Assembly: GCF_038433205.1 (NCBI RefSeq)
Contig: NZ_JBCDNA010000001.1
Span: 744,001 to 808,000 of the forward strand
Direction of reading: 5' to 3'
Length of the DNA: 64,000 nt
From: Lutimonas vermicola
GTDB taxonomy: Bacteria > Bacteroidota > Bacteroidia > Flavobacteriales > Flavobacteriaceae
This document shows positions 16,811 through 26,253 of the stretch, piece by piece. Numbering within the stretch: the stretch's first letter is position 1; each line of letters begins with the position of its first letter. Below the pieces are notes generated by a model. That model searched no databases, was not told where the DNA came from, and worked only from the letters and a program-made list of their open reading frames with translations. Position numbers and translations under genes: made by a program.

Positions 16811-17967
16811 GATTGTTTACTTGTCTTTCTGCTACCCGAATACATCTCATATTTTACAAATTTACATTCCAGTTTTCCATTGAAAACCTTGATTTTTCTT
16901 GAAGTTCTCAATCCCACATTTTTCAGGCCTTCTTCAAAATCCGAAGTGATCAACCAGGCAGAAGTGTCAGGATAATGCTGTTTTAGCGTATCCCCGATCT
17001 GTTTATAAAAAACGGGGACATTTACCTCCAGGCGCTCTCCGTAAGGAGGATTGAATACGACAATAACATTCCTATCAACGGGGCTTGTTTCTTCAAAGAA
17101 ATTTTTTCTTTCAATCTTTATAAACTCTTCAAGAGAAGCATTCTCTACATTGCTTTGAGCCTTGCGAACTGCAGAAGGAGCCTTATCAAAACCGATAATC
17201 TTCTTATCGGTGTTTCTAATTTTCTTCAACAATGAGTCATGGATCAAAGCAAACAGCTCTTCATCAAAATCGGGCCATTTTTCAAAGGCAAATTCTGATC
17301 GGTTTATATTGGCCGGTATATTATTCGCAATCATTGCGGCTTCAATTAAGATCGTACCGCTACCGCACATAGGATCCACAAAATTTTGGGTTCCGTCATA
17401 ACCTGTCAACAGGACCAGTCCGGCTGCTAAAACCTCGTTGATGGGGGCAATATTCGTATCGGTGCGATATCCCCTTTTATGCAGGGACTCCCCCGAGCTA
17501 TCAAGGGAAACCGTACAGGTATTCTTCTGAATATGAATATCAAACTGAACATCGGGATGCTTAAGGTCAATGCTTGGCCGTTTTTGGTATTTTTTCCTGA
17601 AATAATCTACGATAGCATCTTTACTCCTCAAAGACACATAGTGTGAATTTGAAAATATTTCTGAATGCACAGAAGAGTGAATTGCTAAAGTGGCGTTCTC
17701 GTCTAAATACTTTTCCCAGGAAATCCTTGAAAGATTTTGATAAAGGTCGTCTTCTGTCCTCAAAGTAAATGTCTCAATGGGCACCAATATTCTTATTGCG
17801 GTTCTAAGCGCCAAATTGGCCTTATACATAAATCCTTTATCCCCTTTAAACTGAACATTCCTAACACCCTCCCTTACGTTCTGAGCGCCTAAATTGCGTA
17901 GTTCACGTGCCAATACCGATTCAAAGCCATACAGGCATTTGGCCAACATATCATAATTTTCATCCAT
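16807..17967 (-). CDS. THUMP-domain class I SAM-dependent RNA methyltransferase (RlmL/YpsC type)
   Basis: 386 residues. An N-terminal ferredoxin-like/THUMP region (LAKCLYGFESVLARELRNLG, 8-27) binds RNA. The methyltransferase part has motif I VDPMCGSGTILIEAAMIA at 197-214 and catalytic NPPYGER at 306-312. Family members methylate N2 of guanine in 23S rRNA (E. coli RlmL acts on G2445). There is no C-terminal RlmK-type domain, so it corresponds to the shorter single-enzyme form. Followed by the overlapping GNAT gene. Confidence 0.9.
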   Translation of the reverse strand: MDENYDMLAKCLYGFESVLARELRNLGAQNVREGVRNVQFKGDKGFMYKANLALRTAIRILVPIETFTLRTEDDLYQNLSRISWEKYLDENATLAIHSSVHSEIFSNSHYVSLRSKDAIVDYFRKKYQKRPSIDLKHPDVQFDIHIQKNTCTVSLDSSGESLHKRGYRTDTNIAPINEVLAAGLVLLTGYDGTQNFVDPMCGSGTILIEAAMIANNIPANINRSEFAFEKWPDFDEELFALIHDSLLKKIRNTDKKIIGFDKAPSAVRKAQSNVENASLEEFIKIERKNFFEETSPVDRNVIVVFNPPYGERLEVNVPVFYKQIGDTLKQHYPDTSAWLITSDFEEGLKNVGLRTSRKIKVFNGKLECKFVKYEMYSGSRKTSKQS

Positions 17968-18073
17968 ACCACAAAAATACAGTAAAGAAATTAGTCAAAG
18001 AACATTTCTTTTAAAAACTAAAAGTTTACTTATCAATTGCTTAAATTTTCTATTTTTGTTTGATTTTAAAATT

Positions 18074-18802
18074 ATGCAAAAAGAAAAAGAATGGTTTGAA
18101 AACTGGTTTGATACTTCTTTTTATCATATCCTTTATGACTACCGGAATGATGATGAAGCCAGATTGTTTATGAGTAATGTCGTAGGTTTTTTGAAGCTGT
18201 CTAAAGGAAGTAAGGTTCTTGATCTTCCCTGTGGCAAAGGCAGACATTCTTTATTTTTGAATGAACTGGGCTTTGAAACAACTGGAGCCGACCTGTCAGC
18301 AAACAGCATAGCATACGCCAAACAATTTGAAAAGCAGGGGCTTTCATTTGAAATTCATGACATGAGGAACCCCTTACATGCAAAATATGACGCCATTTTC
18401 AATCTTTTTACAAGTTTTGGATATTTCAACCAGGAAACAACGAATATCAAGGTTTTGAAAAATTTTAAAAATGCATTGCAACCCGGAGGTCATATTGTTG
18501 TCGATTTTTTAAATTTGGAAAAGGTAATTCAAGAGTTGGTCCCAAAGCAGCATTTTTCGAAAAAAGGGGTTGATTTTACTATAAGGAAACATGTTTCTGA
18601 TGATTTTATCATTAAAGAAATCGATGTGGATTTTGAACAGAAAACCCATCATTTTATTGAAAAGGTTCAAGCCTTGAATCTTGAAAAGTTAAACTTTTTT
18701 GCCGCGTCTGCAGGTCTTGAAATTCAACATGTTTTTGGTGATTATAAACTCAATCCATACGATATCGAAAATTCTGACAGATTAATTCTAGTGATGCAAT
18801 GA
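18074..18802 (+). CDS. Class I SAM-dependent methyltransferase
   Basis: 242 residues from the ATG at 18074. A TTG six codons upstream is less likely because it lies inside a -7 element (TATTTTTG, 18051-18058) that would start transcription near 18063. Motif I is VLDLPCGKGRHSLFL (about 48-62) and an aspartate-containing motif II follows (TTGADLSANSI). The substrate is unknown. It overlaps the ZIP transporter start by four bases (ATGA), so the two form an operon. Confidence 0.87.
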   Translation: MQKEKEWFENWFDTSFYHILYDYRNDDEARLFMSNVVGFLKLSKGSKVLDLPCGKGRHSLFLNELGFETTGADLSANSIAYAKQFEKQGLSFEIHDMRNPLHAKYDAIFNLFTSFGYFNQETTNIKVLKNFKNALQPGGHIVVDFLNLEKVIQELVPKQHFSKKGVDFTIRKHVSDDFIIKEIDVDFEQKTHHFIEKVQALNLEKLNFFAASAGLEIQHVFGDYKLNPYDIENSDRLILVMQ

Positions 18803-19473
18803 TTTATATAGTCCTCATCGTACCCGTTATTGTCGGATTTGCTTTGGTACAGCTTCTTCAGCCGAACTCAAAGCACTTACAGTTATTTCTGTCTTTTAGT
18901 GGCGCCTATTTATTATCAGTTACCGTTTTGCATTTAATTCCTGAGGTTTTTACCCATCAGCAGCCTAATATAGGCCTGTTTATCCTGTTGGGAATCGTAT
19001 TGCAAACCGGATTAGAATATCTTTCAAAGGGAGCTGAACACGGGCATATTCATGGTCATGATTTTAAAAACCGCATTCCATGGCTGTTGCTTGGAAGTTT
19101 GTGTTTACATGCCTTTCTCGAAGGAATGCCCTTAGGGCTGGGTGAAAATCAGAATTTATTGTATGCCATAGTCATTCATAAACTGCCCATTGCAATTATC
19201 CTGGCAGTTTTTCTCAAGAATTCCTCCTTGTCAAAGAGGTATGTGTTTCTGTTCCTTTTCCTCTTTGCGGTTATGAGTCCTCTCGGGAGTTGGGTTTCGG
19301 GGAATTTTTCTTTTTTTCACAGCTATGAAGATCAAATCAATGCTTTGATCATAGGCGTGTTTCTTCATATTTCAACGGCCATTCTTTTTGAAAGTTCTGA
19401 AAATCACAAATTTAATTTACAAAAATTCATCGCTATTCTTATAGGGTTTGGTCTTGCCTTTTTAAGTATATAG
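18799..19473 (+). CDS. ZIP-family divalent metal transporter
   Basis: 224 residues, about seven to eight membrane segments. A His-rich cytoplasmic loop HGHIHGH is at 81-87; the ZIP metal-path motifs LHAFLEGMPLG (H104, E108) and IHKLP (H127, P130) are intact. It should import zinc or a similar divalent cation. Co-translated with the preceding methyltransferase. Ends one base before the convergent PPK2 gene. Confidence 0.9.
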   Translation: MIYIVLIVPVIVGFALVQLLQPNSKHLQLFLSFSGAYLLSVTVLHLIPEVFTHQQPNIGLFILLGIVLQTGLEYLSKGAEHGHIHGHDFKNRIPWLLLGSLCLHAFLEGMPLGLGENQNLLYAIVIHKLPIAIILAVFLKNSSLSKRYVFLFLFLFAVMSPLGSWVSGNFSFFHSYEDQINALIIGVFLHISTAILFESSENHKFNLQKFIAILIGFGLAFLSI

Positions 19474-19474
19474 T

Positions 19475-20296
19475 CTAATACTTTTGAGGGACGATTGTCT
19501 GATTGGCGAATGGAGTTCTTATATACCCTTTGTCATCCTTTCGCGGAGGCAACACGATTTCTTCCCTTTCGACCTGCTTATAATCTATCTTGCTTAACAG
19601 ATGGCTTATGCAATTTAGCCTGGCACTTTTTTTATTGTCGGCGGGTACCACATACCAGGGTGACTGTTTCGTGTCGGTATATTTAAACATCTCGTCCTTT
19701 GCCTTGCTGTACTCCAACCAATGTTCCCTTGACTTTAGGTCCATTGGGCTGAGTTTCCAGCCTTTCATCGGATCATTGATTCTCGATTTAAACCGCCTTT
19801 CCTGTTCTTCATCGGAAACTGAAAACCAATATTTAATCAATATGATTCCCGACCTGATCAACATTCTTTCAAATTCAGGACACGAACGCATAAACTCATT
19901 GTATTCAGTTTGATTACAGAATCCCATCACATGTTCTACTCCGGCGCGGTTGTACCAACTGCGGTCAAAGAGGATCATTTCACCGGCACTGGGCAAATGA
20001 GGCACATAACGTTGGAAATACCATTGGCTTTTTTCTTTGCTTGACGGTGTTCCCAGCGCTACTATCTTGCATACTCTTGGGTTAAGGCTTTGAGAAATCC
20101 TCTTAATGACACCCCCTTTTCCCGCGGCATCCCTTCCTTCGAAGATCACAACGACTTTCAAGCCCTGATGCTGTATCCAGTCTTGGAGCTTGACGAGTTC
20201 AATTTGAAGGTTTTGCAGTTCTTTCTCGTAAAATTTAGTACTTAACTTTTGGCTTTTCTTGTTATTGTTTTTTGAATTACCCGATTCGTCGATCAT
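19475..20296 (-). CDS. ppk2: Polyphosphate kinase 2 family protein
   Basis: 273 residues, the length of single-domain (class I) PPK2. Walker A GRDAAGKG is at 54-61, the lid and substrate segment has TPSSKEKSQWYFQRY, and Walker B is FDRSWYNR at 110-117. PPK2 transfers phosphate between polyphosphate and nucleotides, mostly phosphorylating (d)NDPs in class I. The N-terminus is Asn/Lys-rich. Convergent with the ZIP gene; 28 bases downstream of recQ on the same strand. Confidence 0.93.
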   Translation of the reverse strand: MIDESGNSKNNNKKSQKLSTKFYEKELQNLQIELVKLQDWIQHQGLKVVVIFEGRDAAGKGGVIKRISQSLNPRVCKIVALGTPSSKEKSQWYFQRYVPHLPSAGEMILFDRSWYNRAGVEHVMGFCNQTEYNEFMRSCPEFERMLIRSGIILIKYWFSVSDEEQERRFKSRINDPMKGWKLSPMDLKSREHWLEYSKAKDEMFKYTDTKQSPWYVVPADNKKSARLNCISHLLSKIDYKQVEREEIVLPPRKDDKGYIRTPFANQTIVPQKY

Positions 20297-20324
20297 AAAT
20301 AAAACTCTTCTTCTTTACATTTGA

Positions 20325-22523
20325 TTAATTTGCTACTTCACTTATAAATTTGATCCTCATTAACCGTAATTCCTCATCGTCATAGTCTCCGTCAAATTCG
20401 TCAAGAGCCAATTGAATCTTGTCACTATCGGCCTCCATAAAATACTCTAATATTTCCTCTTGCTGATCCTCATCAAGTAACTCGTCAATACAATAATCAA
20501 TATTAATTTTTGTTCCTGAATAAATGATTTGTTCCATCACTTTCACTAATTCAGGCATTTCCAGGCCTTTTGAATGAGCGATATCGGCAAGCGGTAATTT
20601 TTTATCGGTATTTTGAATGATATACAATTTTAAACCGGAATTGACCCCTGTACTTTTGACGATAAGATCATCGGGCCTAACGATGTCATGCTCCTTGACA
20701 TAGTTGGCAATCAAATTAACAAATTCCTTTCCGAATTTCTTGGCCTTGCCATCACCTACCCCATGGACATTAGCCAGTTCTTTAAGATCTACAGGATATT
20801 TAAGGGTCATATCCTCCAAAGAGGGATCCTGAAAAACCACAAATGGCGGTACACCAAGCTTTTTTGCAACGCTCTTTCTCAGATCCTTTAACAGACCCAT
20901 TAATTCTTCATCAACTGTTGATCCGGCTCCCTTTTGAATCGATACTATGTTCGCATCATTCTCTTCACTATACACGTGATCTTCAGTCATTAAAAAAGAA
21001 TGCGGTTCCTTGATAAATTGTTTTCCTTTCTCAGAAAGCTTTAACACACCATATTGCTCAATTTCTTTTTTAAGCAATCCGGCAACAATCACCTGTCTGA
21101 TCAAAGCCATCCAATGTTTCTCATCCTTATTTTTACCAACTCCAAATATCTTCTGCTGATGCGTTTTATGAGAAATCAGGAGGGCATTCTCCTTTCCTAT
21201 AAGTGTATTGATAATCTCTTTGGACCTGTATTCCTCTTTTGTGTTTTTGACCACCTCGAGAAGCATCTTTACTTCGTCCATGGCCTCGGTTCTTTTTTTG
21301 GGGTTTCTTACATTATCGTCCATGTCGGCACCTTCACCATTCACCTCGTCAAATTCTTCTCCAAAATAATGCAGAAGAAATTTTCTTCTCGACATTGAAG
21401 TTTCGGCATAGGCCACGACTTCCTGCAGCAATGCATTTCCGATCTCCTGTTCGGCCACGGGTTTTCCGGATAAGAACTTCTCCAGCTTTTCTATGTCTTT
21501 GTAAGAATAATAAGCAAGGCAATAGCCTACACCTCCATCTCTTCCGGCTCTTCCGGTTTCCTGATAATAACTTTCCAGACTTTTAGGGATATCGTGATGA
21601 ATCACAAATCTTACATCGGGCTTATCGATTCCCATACCGAATGCAATGGTGGCTACAACCACGTCAATATCTTCCATCAAAAACATATCCTGATGCCTTG
21701 CCCTGGTTTTGGCATCGAGGCCAGCATGATAGGGCACCGCTTTAATACCATTTACCTGAAGGATCTGGGCAATCTCTTCCACCTTTTTCCTGCTCAGGCA
21801 ATAAATGATACCCGATTCTCCCTTATAATTATTGATAAACCTGATAATGTCCTTTTCGACTTCTGAGGTCTTGGGCCTTACTTCGTAAAACAAATTTGGC
21901 CTGTTAAATGAGGCTTTAAATGTTTTGGCATCACTGATTCCTAAATTTTTAAGTATATCCTCCTGAACCTTCTGGGTTGCCGTTGCGGTAAGACCAACGA
22001 TCGGAAAATTGCCGATCTTGTGGATGATATTCCTTAAGTTACGGTATTCCGGTCTAAAATCATGCCCCCATTCAGAAATACAATGAGCCTCGTCAATAGC
22101 GAAAAAAGAAATTTTTTGTTTCTTTAAAAATTCAATGTTTTCTTCTTTGGTCAAGGATTCCGGAGCTACGTATAGCAATTTGGTGATTCCATTTTCTATA
22201 TCACTTTTTACTCTGGCCACTTCGCCTTTGTTTAAAGACGAATTCAAAACATGGGCGATGCCGTAATCGGAAGATATCCCGCGTATGGCATCCACTTGAT
22301 TCTTCATCAGGGCAATCAACGGGGACACTACAATAGCCGTACCATCTAAAATAAGCGCAGGCAATTGATAAATTAATGATTTTCCACCCCCGGTAGGCAT
22401 GACAACAAAGGTGTTGTTTCCTTCAATAAGACTTTCAATCGCATCTTCCTGTAAACCTTTAAACTTACTGAATCCAAAATATTTCTTCAAATATTCCCGT
22501 AAGTTAATTTTTGTTACTTTCAT
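20325..22523 (-). CDS. recQ: RecQ DNA helicase with HRDC domain, zinc ligands replaced
   Basis: 732 residues. Walker A PTGGGKS at 43-49, DEAH box at 144-147 with CISEWGHDFR, FGMGIDKPDVR near 295 and QETGRAGRDG at 321-330. The zinc subdomain (374-410) keeps the SRRKFLLHYFGEE helix, but where E. coli has C-x16-C-x2-C-x2-C this protein has no cysteine (NGEGADMDDN). A winged-helix domain follows and an HRDC domain is recognisable (KKLGVPPFVVFQD, LANVHGVGDGKAKKFG). It ends with an acidic tail. Unwinds DNA in recombination repair. Zinc loss may be common in the phylum; I could not check. Confidence 0.93.
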   Translation of the reverse strand: MKVTKINLREYLKKYFGFSKFKGLQEDAIESLIEGNNTFVVMPTGGGKSLIYQLPALILDGTAIVVSPLIALMKNQVDAIRGISSDYGIAHVLNSSLNKGEVARVKSDIENGITKLLYVAPESLTKEENIEFLKKQKISFFAIDEAHCISEWGHDFRPEYRNLRNIIHKIGNFPIVGLTATATQKVQEDILKNLGISDAKTFKASFNRPNLFYEVRPKTSEVEKDIIRFINNYKGESGIIYCLSRKKVEEIAQILQVNGIKAVPYHAGLDAKTRARHQDMFLMEDIDVVVATIAFGMGIDKPDVRFVIHHDIPKSLESYYQETGRAGRDGGVGYCLAYYSYKDIEKLEKFLSGKPVAEQEIGNALLQEVVAYAETSMSRRKFLLHYFGEEFDEVNGEGADMDDNVRNPKKRTEAMDEVKMLLEVVKNTKEEYRSKEIINTLIGKENALLISHKTHQQKIFGVGKNKDEKHWMALIRQVIVAGLLKKEIEQYGVLKLSEKGKQFIKEPHSFLMTEDHVYSEENDANIVSIQKGAGSTVDEELMGLLKDLRKSVAKKLGVPPFVVFQDPSLEDMTLKYPVDLKELANVHGVGDGKAKKFGKEFVNLIANYVKEHDIVRPDDLIVKSTGVNSGLKLYIIQNTDKKLPLADIAHSKGLEMPELVKVMEQIIYSGTKINIDYCIDELLDEDQQEEILEYFMEADSDKIQLALDEFDGDYDDEELRLMRIKFISEVAN

Positions 22524-22673
22524 CCTCTTATTAATCTATTTTTGAATATTTTTGCAACTTTAGCGCTAAAATTATTGAGGGGGAATTTTATGAAGGTAAT
22601 TTAACAAATGTTTCCTTAAATTCAATCATACCATAAATATAATATATTATTTTTAAAAAATAAATACAAACAC

Positions 22674-23639
22674 TTGATTAAGAATAAAAACATATTGCAA
22701 ACAGCTAAAGAAACAATTCTTATTGAAGCTGAAGCAATAAAATCGCTGGCCGACCTCGTCAATGACGACTTTGAAAAAGCAGTGATGTGCATCTATAAAT
22801 CTGAAGGCCGCGTGATTGTTACCGGTATCGGCAAAAGTGCCAATATAGCCTCTAAAATTGTGGCTACCATGAATTCGACGGGAACCCCTGCCGTATTCAT
22901 GCATGCTGCAGATGCCATTCACGGGGACCTTGGAAATATTCAAAAAAATGATGTGGTTATCTGTATCTCCAAAAGCGGAAATACTCCGGAGATTAAAGTT
23001 TTATTGCCGCTGATAAAGAATTACGGAAACAAGATCATTGCCATTACAGGTAATGAGCAGTCTTTTTTAGGCGAAAATGCCGACTTTACATTAAGTTCTT
23101 TTGTTGAAAAAGAAGCCTGTCCTAATAACCTGGCGCCAACAACCAGTACTACGGCTCAATTGGTTATTGGAGATGCGCTTGCCATATGTCTGCTGAATTT
23201 AAAGGACTTTTCAAGCAAGGATTTTGCCAAATATCATCCCGGAGGTACCCTGGGGCGTAAGCTGTATTTACGGGTAAAGGAACTTGCCGACAACAATGAG
23301 GTCCCAAAAGTAGAAAAAGGCGCTCCGGTGAAAGATGTCATCATTGAAATATCAAAAAAAAGATTGGGTACCACTGCAGTTGTTGAAAATGGATTGATTC
23401 TGGGAATCATAACAGATGGTGACATCAGGAGGATGCTGGAAAACACAGTGGATATTAGCAATTTGGAGGCTAAAGACATCATGAGCAGCAACCCGATAAT
23501 CGTTGAATCGGATACCATGGCAGTACATGCACTTGATATTATGCAAAAGAATAACATTACACAGATTTTAGTCACAGAAAAAGGGAAGTATTCGGGTGTA
23601 GTGCATTTTCATGATTTATTAAAAGAGGGAATTATCTAA
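22674..23639 (+). CDS. kdsD: KpsF/GutQ-type arabinose-5-phosphate isomerase
   Basis: 321 residues. An N-terminal SIS domain (VTGIGKSANIASKIVATMNS, then CISKSGNTPE) is followed by the PGGTLGRKLYLRV linker and two CBS domains (about 205-320). It converts ribulose-5-phosphate to arabinose-5-phosphate for Kdo and LPS. The start is TTG at 22674: no in-frame ATG exists nearby and the SIS N-terminal helix needs this start. It is divergent from recQ and followed 56 bases later by tatC. A later lptB fits an envelope and LPS neighbourhood. Confidence 0.92.
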   Translation: MIKNKNILQTAKETILIEAEAIKSLADLVNDDFEKAVMCIYKSEGRVIVTGIGKSANIASKIVATMNSTGTPAVFMHAADAIHGDLGNIQKNDVVICISKSGNTPEIKVLLPLIKNYGNKIIAITGNEQSFLGENADFTLSSFVEKEACPNNLAPTTSTTAQLVIGDALAICLLNLKDFSSKDFAKYHPGGTLGRKLYLRVKELADNNEVPKVEKGAPVKDVIIEISKKRLGTTAVVENGLILGIITDGDIRRMLENTVDISNLEAKDIMSSNPIIVESDTMAVHALDIMQKNNITQILVTEKGKYSGVVHFHDLLKEGII

Positions 23640-23695
23640 TTCAAAAGGGATTCATGCAAAATTTAAAGGCTCCGGCCTATTCAAAAAACTAAGTT

Positions 23696-24523
23696 ATGAG
23701 TGAGGAAACCGAGGAAATGTCTTTTTTAGGACACTTGGAAGTATTAAGATGGACTTTGGTAAGATCTTCTTTAGCCATCATTGCTTTTGGAATGGTAGCC
23801 TTTATGATGAAAGATTTTATTTTCAATTCCATTTTACTGGCTCCAAAAGACCCTCAGTTTTTTACCTACAGGTTTTTGTGTACTGTTTCTAAAAGTTTTG
23901 GCACCGAAGGATTCTGTATTGACGAAATTCCTTTTATTGTTCAAAGCAGGACAATGGCGGGTCAATTTTCGGCTCATATCTGGACCTCAATTGCTTTTGG
24001 TTTCGTCATGGCCTTTCCTTATATCATATGGGAAGTTTGGAAATTTATTAAACCCGCACTTTACGAAGCTGAAAAGAAAAGCGCTAAAAGTTTTATCATC
24101 ATCACTTCATTTCTTTTCTTTTTGGGGATTTTATTTGGTTATTATGTAATCACCCCACTGTCTATCAATTTTCTTGGGAGTTACCGCGTGGCTGAGGAAG
24201 TGAAAAACAATTTTGACCTGAGTTCATATACAGGCTTGCTTAAAGCTTCCTGTTTGTCTTCAGGGTTTATTTTTGAGCTCCCTGTGATTATCTATTTTCT
24301 TACAAAAATGGGTCTTGTGACACCTGAATTTCTCAGGACCTACCGCAAATACGCCTTGGTGCTTGTATTGATACTGGCAGCCGTTATTACGCCTCCGGAT
24401 ATTATTAGCCAGGTTATTGTTGCTATTCCTATGATCATTCTATATGAAGTAAGTATAAAAATCTCTAAATTTATCATCGAGAAGCAAAAGAAAGAAGAAG
24501 AGAAATCCCTGGTGAAGAAATAA
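23696..24523 (+). CDS. tatC: Sec-independent (Tat) translocase subunit TatC
   Basis: 275 residues with six membrane segments. The N-terminal EMSFLGHLEVLRWTLVRS is the Tat signal-recognition site of TatC, and the conserved cytoplasmic AFPYIIWEVWKFIKPALY follows the second helix. It exports folded proteins with twin-arginine signals. No tatA is in the window. It lies between kdsD and the decayed DUF1801 gene; the downstream lptB probably belongs to the same transcript. Confidence 0.95.
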   Translation: MSEETEEMSFLGHLEVLRWTLVRSSLAIIAFGMVAFMMKDFIFNSILLAPKDPQFFTYRFLCTVSKSFGTEGFCIDEIPFIVQSRTMAGQFSAHIWTSIAFGFVMAFPYIIWEVWKFIKPALYEAEKKSAKSFIIITSFLFFLGILFGYYVITPLSINFLGSYRVAEEVKNNFDLSSYTGLLKASCLSSGFIFELPVIIYFLTKMGLVTPEFLRTYRKYALVLVLILAAVITPPDIISQVIVAIPMIILYEVSIKISKFIIEKQKKEEEKSLVKK

Positions 24524-24526
24524 TTG

Positions 24527-25048
24527 ATGGATAACGATGATAGCATAAGATCCTATATTACCAGGCAAGAAAAATTTAATGACTTGCTTATAGAACTGAG
24601 AAAAATTATCAGGAAATATCCTTTTGAAGAAACGTTGAAATGGGGAATGCCGACTTATGTATAGCTTAAAGGCAAGGAACATCTTTTACACGATGCTCAG
24701 AAAGGGAAGACAAAAGCCATGAGATAAATGCGTTTTAAAGATATTAGCGATATTAACGAGTCTGTGATTGGTCAGTATGCACAGGAGACAAACGGATTAG
24801 TCCTTGAAATAAGTAAGCCTGTGAAAAAAGTGCTGTTGCCGGGTGAATTGTCAAACTATCTAAAAGAACATTCATCTGTAGCAGATTCATTTTTCAGACT
24901 ATCGCCAGAAAGACAGAAGGAATACGCGGAATATATTTCCAGCGCAAAAAGAGAATATACAAAATTTGAAAGGCTTAAGAGAATAACCCCTTTGATCGTC
25001 AAAGGAACAGGGCCAAATGACAAATATAAACGGGAACAGAAACTATGA
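24527..25048 (+). pseudogene. Decayed DUF1801/YdeI (OmdA-domain) gene, two in-frame stops and an internal deletion
   Basis: One frame from ATG 24527 reads as a DUF1801/YdeI-family protein. It has the N-terminal DUF1801 part ending FEETLKWGMPTYV, a stop TAG at 24662, a scar, then AQKGKTKAMR, stop TAA at 24725, and the C-terminal OmdA part (PERQKEYAEYISSAKRE, NDKYK). Family members continue after WG.PTY for roughly 25 residues (FKNHxGLWF-type) that are missing here without shifting frame. Both stops stand where relatives have Gln (CAG to TAG, CAA to TAA). The remaining 106-codon frame 24728-25048 could still be made, but lacks the family's first half. It overlaps lptB by four bases. Confidence 0.8.
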
Positions 25049-25791
25049 TCTTACGAGCAGATAACATAATGAAAATGTACGGGAACAGAAAAGTGGTAAA
25101 AAACATTTCCCTGGAGGTAAAGCAAGGTGAGATCATCGGTTTACTGGGGCCAAATGGTGCAGGTAAAACAACCTCGTTTTATATGATTGTTGGCATGATC
25201 AAACCCAATGAAGGAAAAATTTACCTTGATGACAATGAGATTACCCATGACTCTATGTACAAAAGGGCTCAAAAAGGGATAGGCTACCTTGCACAGGAAG
25301 CCTCTGTATTCAGAAAACTCTCTGTGGAAGATAATATCCTGTCGGTATTACAATTTACTGATCTGAGTAAATCAGATCAAAAAGAAAAACTTGAATCACT
25401 GATCGCCGAATTCAGCCTCGGGCACGTTCGAAAAAACAGAGGGGATCTTTTATCAGGAGGTGAAAGACGGAGAACCGAAATCGCAAGGGCGCTGGCATCT
25501 GATCCTAAGTTTATTTTACTCGACGAACCCTTTGCAGGTGTTGATCCTATTGCTGTTGAAGATATACAAAGTATCGTGGCACATTTAAAAGACAGAAATA
25601 TTGGCATTTTAATCACAGATCACGATGTACAGGCTACACTCACCATAACAGACAAAACATACCTCATGTTTGAAGGAGGTATCCTTAAAGAGGGAACCCC
25701 TAAAGAATTAGCTGATGATGAATTGGTCAGGAAAGTATATTTGGGAGAGAGTTTTGAACTGAAAGAGAGAAAGAAAAAACTCAATTTGTAA
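25045..25791 (+). CDS. lptB: LPS export ABC transporter ATP-binding protein LptB
   Basis: 248 residues. Walker A GPNGAGKT at 35-42, a Q-loop in YLAQEASVFRKLSVEDNI, the signature LSGGERRRTEIARAL, Walker B FILLDEPFAGVDP and the H-loop ITDHDV. The GYLAQEASVFRKL segment and the short length are typical of LptB. It powers LPS extraction from the inner membrane with LptF/G (not in the window). Translation may be coupled to the decayed upstream gene through an ATGA overlap. Convergent with the small secreted protein gene at 25879. Confidence 0.93.
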   Translation: MILRADNIMKMYGNRKVVKNISLEVKQGEIIGLLGPNGAGKTTSFYMIVGMIKPNEGKIYLDDNEITHDSMYKRAQKGIGYLAQEASVFRKLSVEDNILSVLQFTDLSKSDQKEKLESLIAEFSLGHVRKNRGDLLSGGERRRTEIARALASDPKFILLDEPFAGVDPIAVEDIQSIVAHLKDRNIGILITDHDVQATLTITDKTYLMFEGGILKEGTPKELADDELVRKVYLGESFELKERKKKLNL

Positions 25792-25820
25792 AAAAACCCT
25801 ATTACCAGAAGGTAATAGGG
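25791..25820 (-). terminator. Terminator hairpin between lptB and the 101-residue gene
   Basis: CCCTATTACC and GGTAATAGGG form a 10-pair stem. On the minus strand it is followed by a T run, so it ends the leftward transcript from 26184; the same hairpin may also stop lptB. Confidence 0.75.
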
Positions 25821-25878
25821 CATACATACAAACAAATCTGAAAAATTTATTAAAAATTTTCCCAGATGACTTTAAGCT

Positions 25879-26184
25879 TTAATGTTCACCTGTTTCTATT
25901 CCTATGATTTTACCGCTCTCACTAATCAACAAATAATGGGACCAGGTTCCTTTTTCTACTTTAAATCTATACACATTGAGATCCTTAATTTTTACATAAG
26001 TTACTTCATTAGAAATTTTGTAATTCGAATAATCTTTCAATGATTCCTTCACCTTTTTCGGCGTTTTCTCTTTTGTTGTTTTGTAAACTTCCTTTTCTGT
26101 CTTTTTACCCTCCTGAGCGAAACTACCCTGCACGCTAAAGAGCGCAAAGACAAAAAGCATGATAATGATTTTAAAACTTTTCAT
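25879..26184 (-). CDS. Small secreted protein of unknown function
   Basis: 101 residues with a clear signal peptide (MKSFKIIIMLFVFALFSVQG, cut after SFAQ). The mature part starts very Lys/Glu/Thr-rich (EGKKTEKEVYKTTKEKTPKK) and ends in a small beta-rich domain (VYRFKVEKGTWSHYLLISES) that resembles PepSY-like or beta-lactamase-inhibitor-like periplasmic domains only vaguely. I do not recognise the family. It stands alone with its own terminator at 25791-25820. Confidence 0.7.
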   Translation of the reverse strand: MKSFKIIIMLFVFALFSVQGSFAQEGKKTEKEVYKTTKEKTPKKVKESLKDYSNYKISNEVTYVKIKDLNVYRFKVEKGTWSHYLLISESGKIIGIETGEH

Positions 26185-26253
26185 GTTAATGGTTTCTTTT
26201 TAATGTTATACAATTAATTAATGGGGAGTTGATCATTTTTGTTTCACGGAAGA

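Noticed and set aside
24728..25048. 106-residue frame as an intact gene
   Set aside because: It is the C-terminal half of a DUF1801/YdeI protein whose N-terminal half lies in the same frame upstream, across two stops and a deletion.
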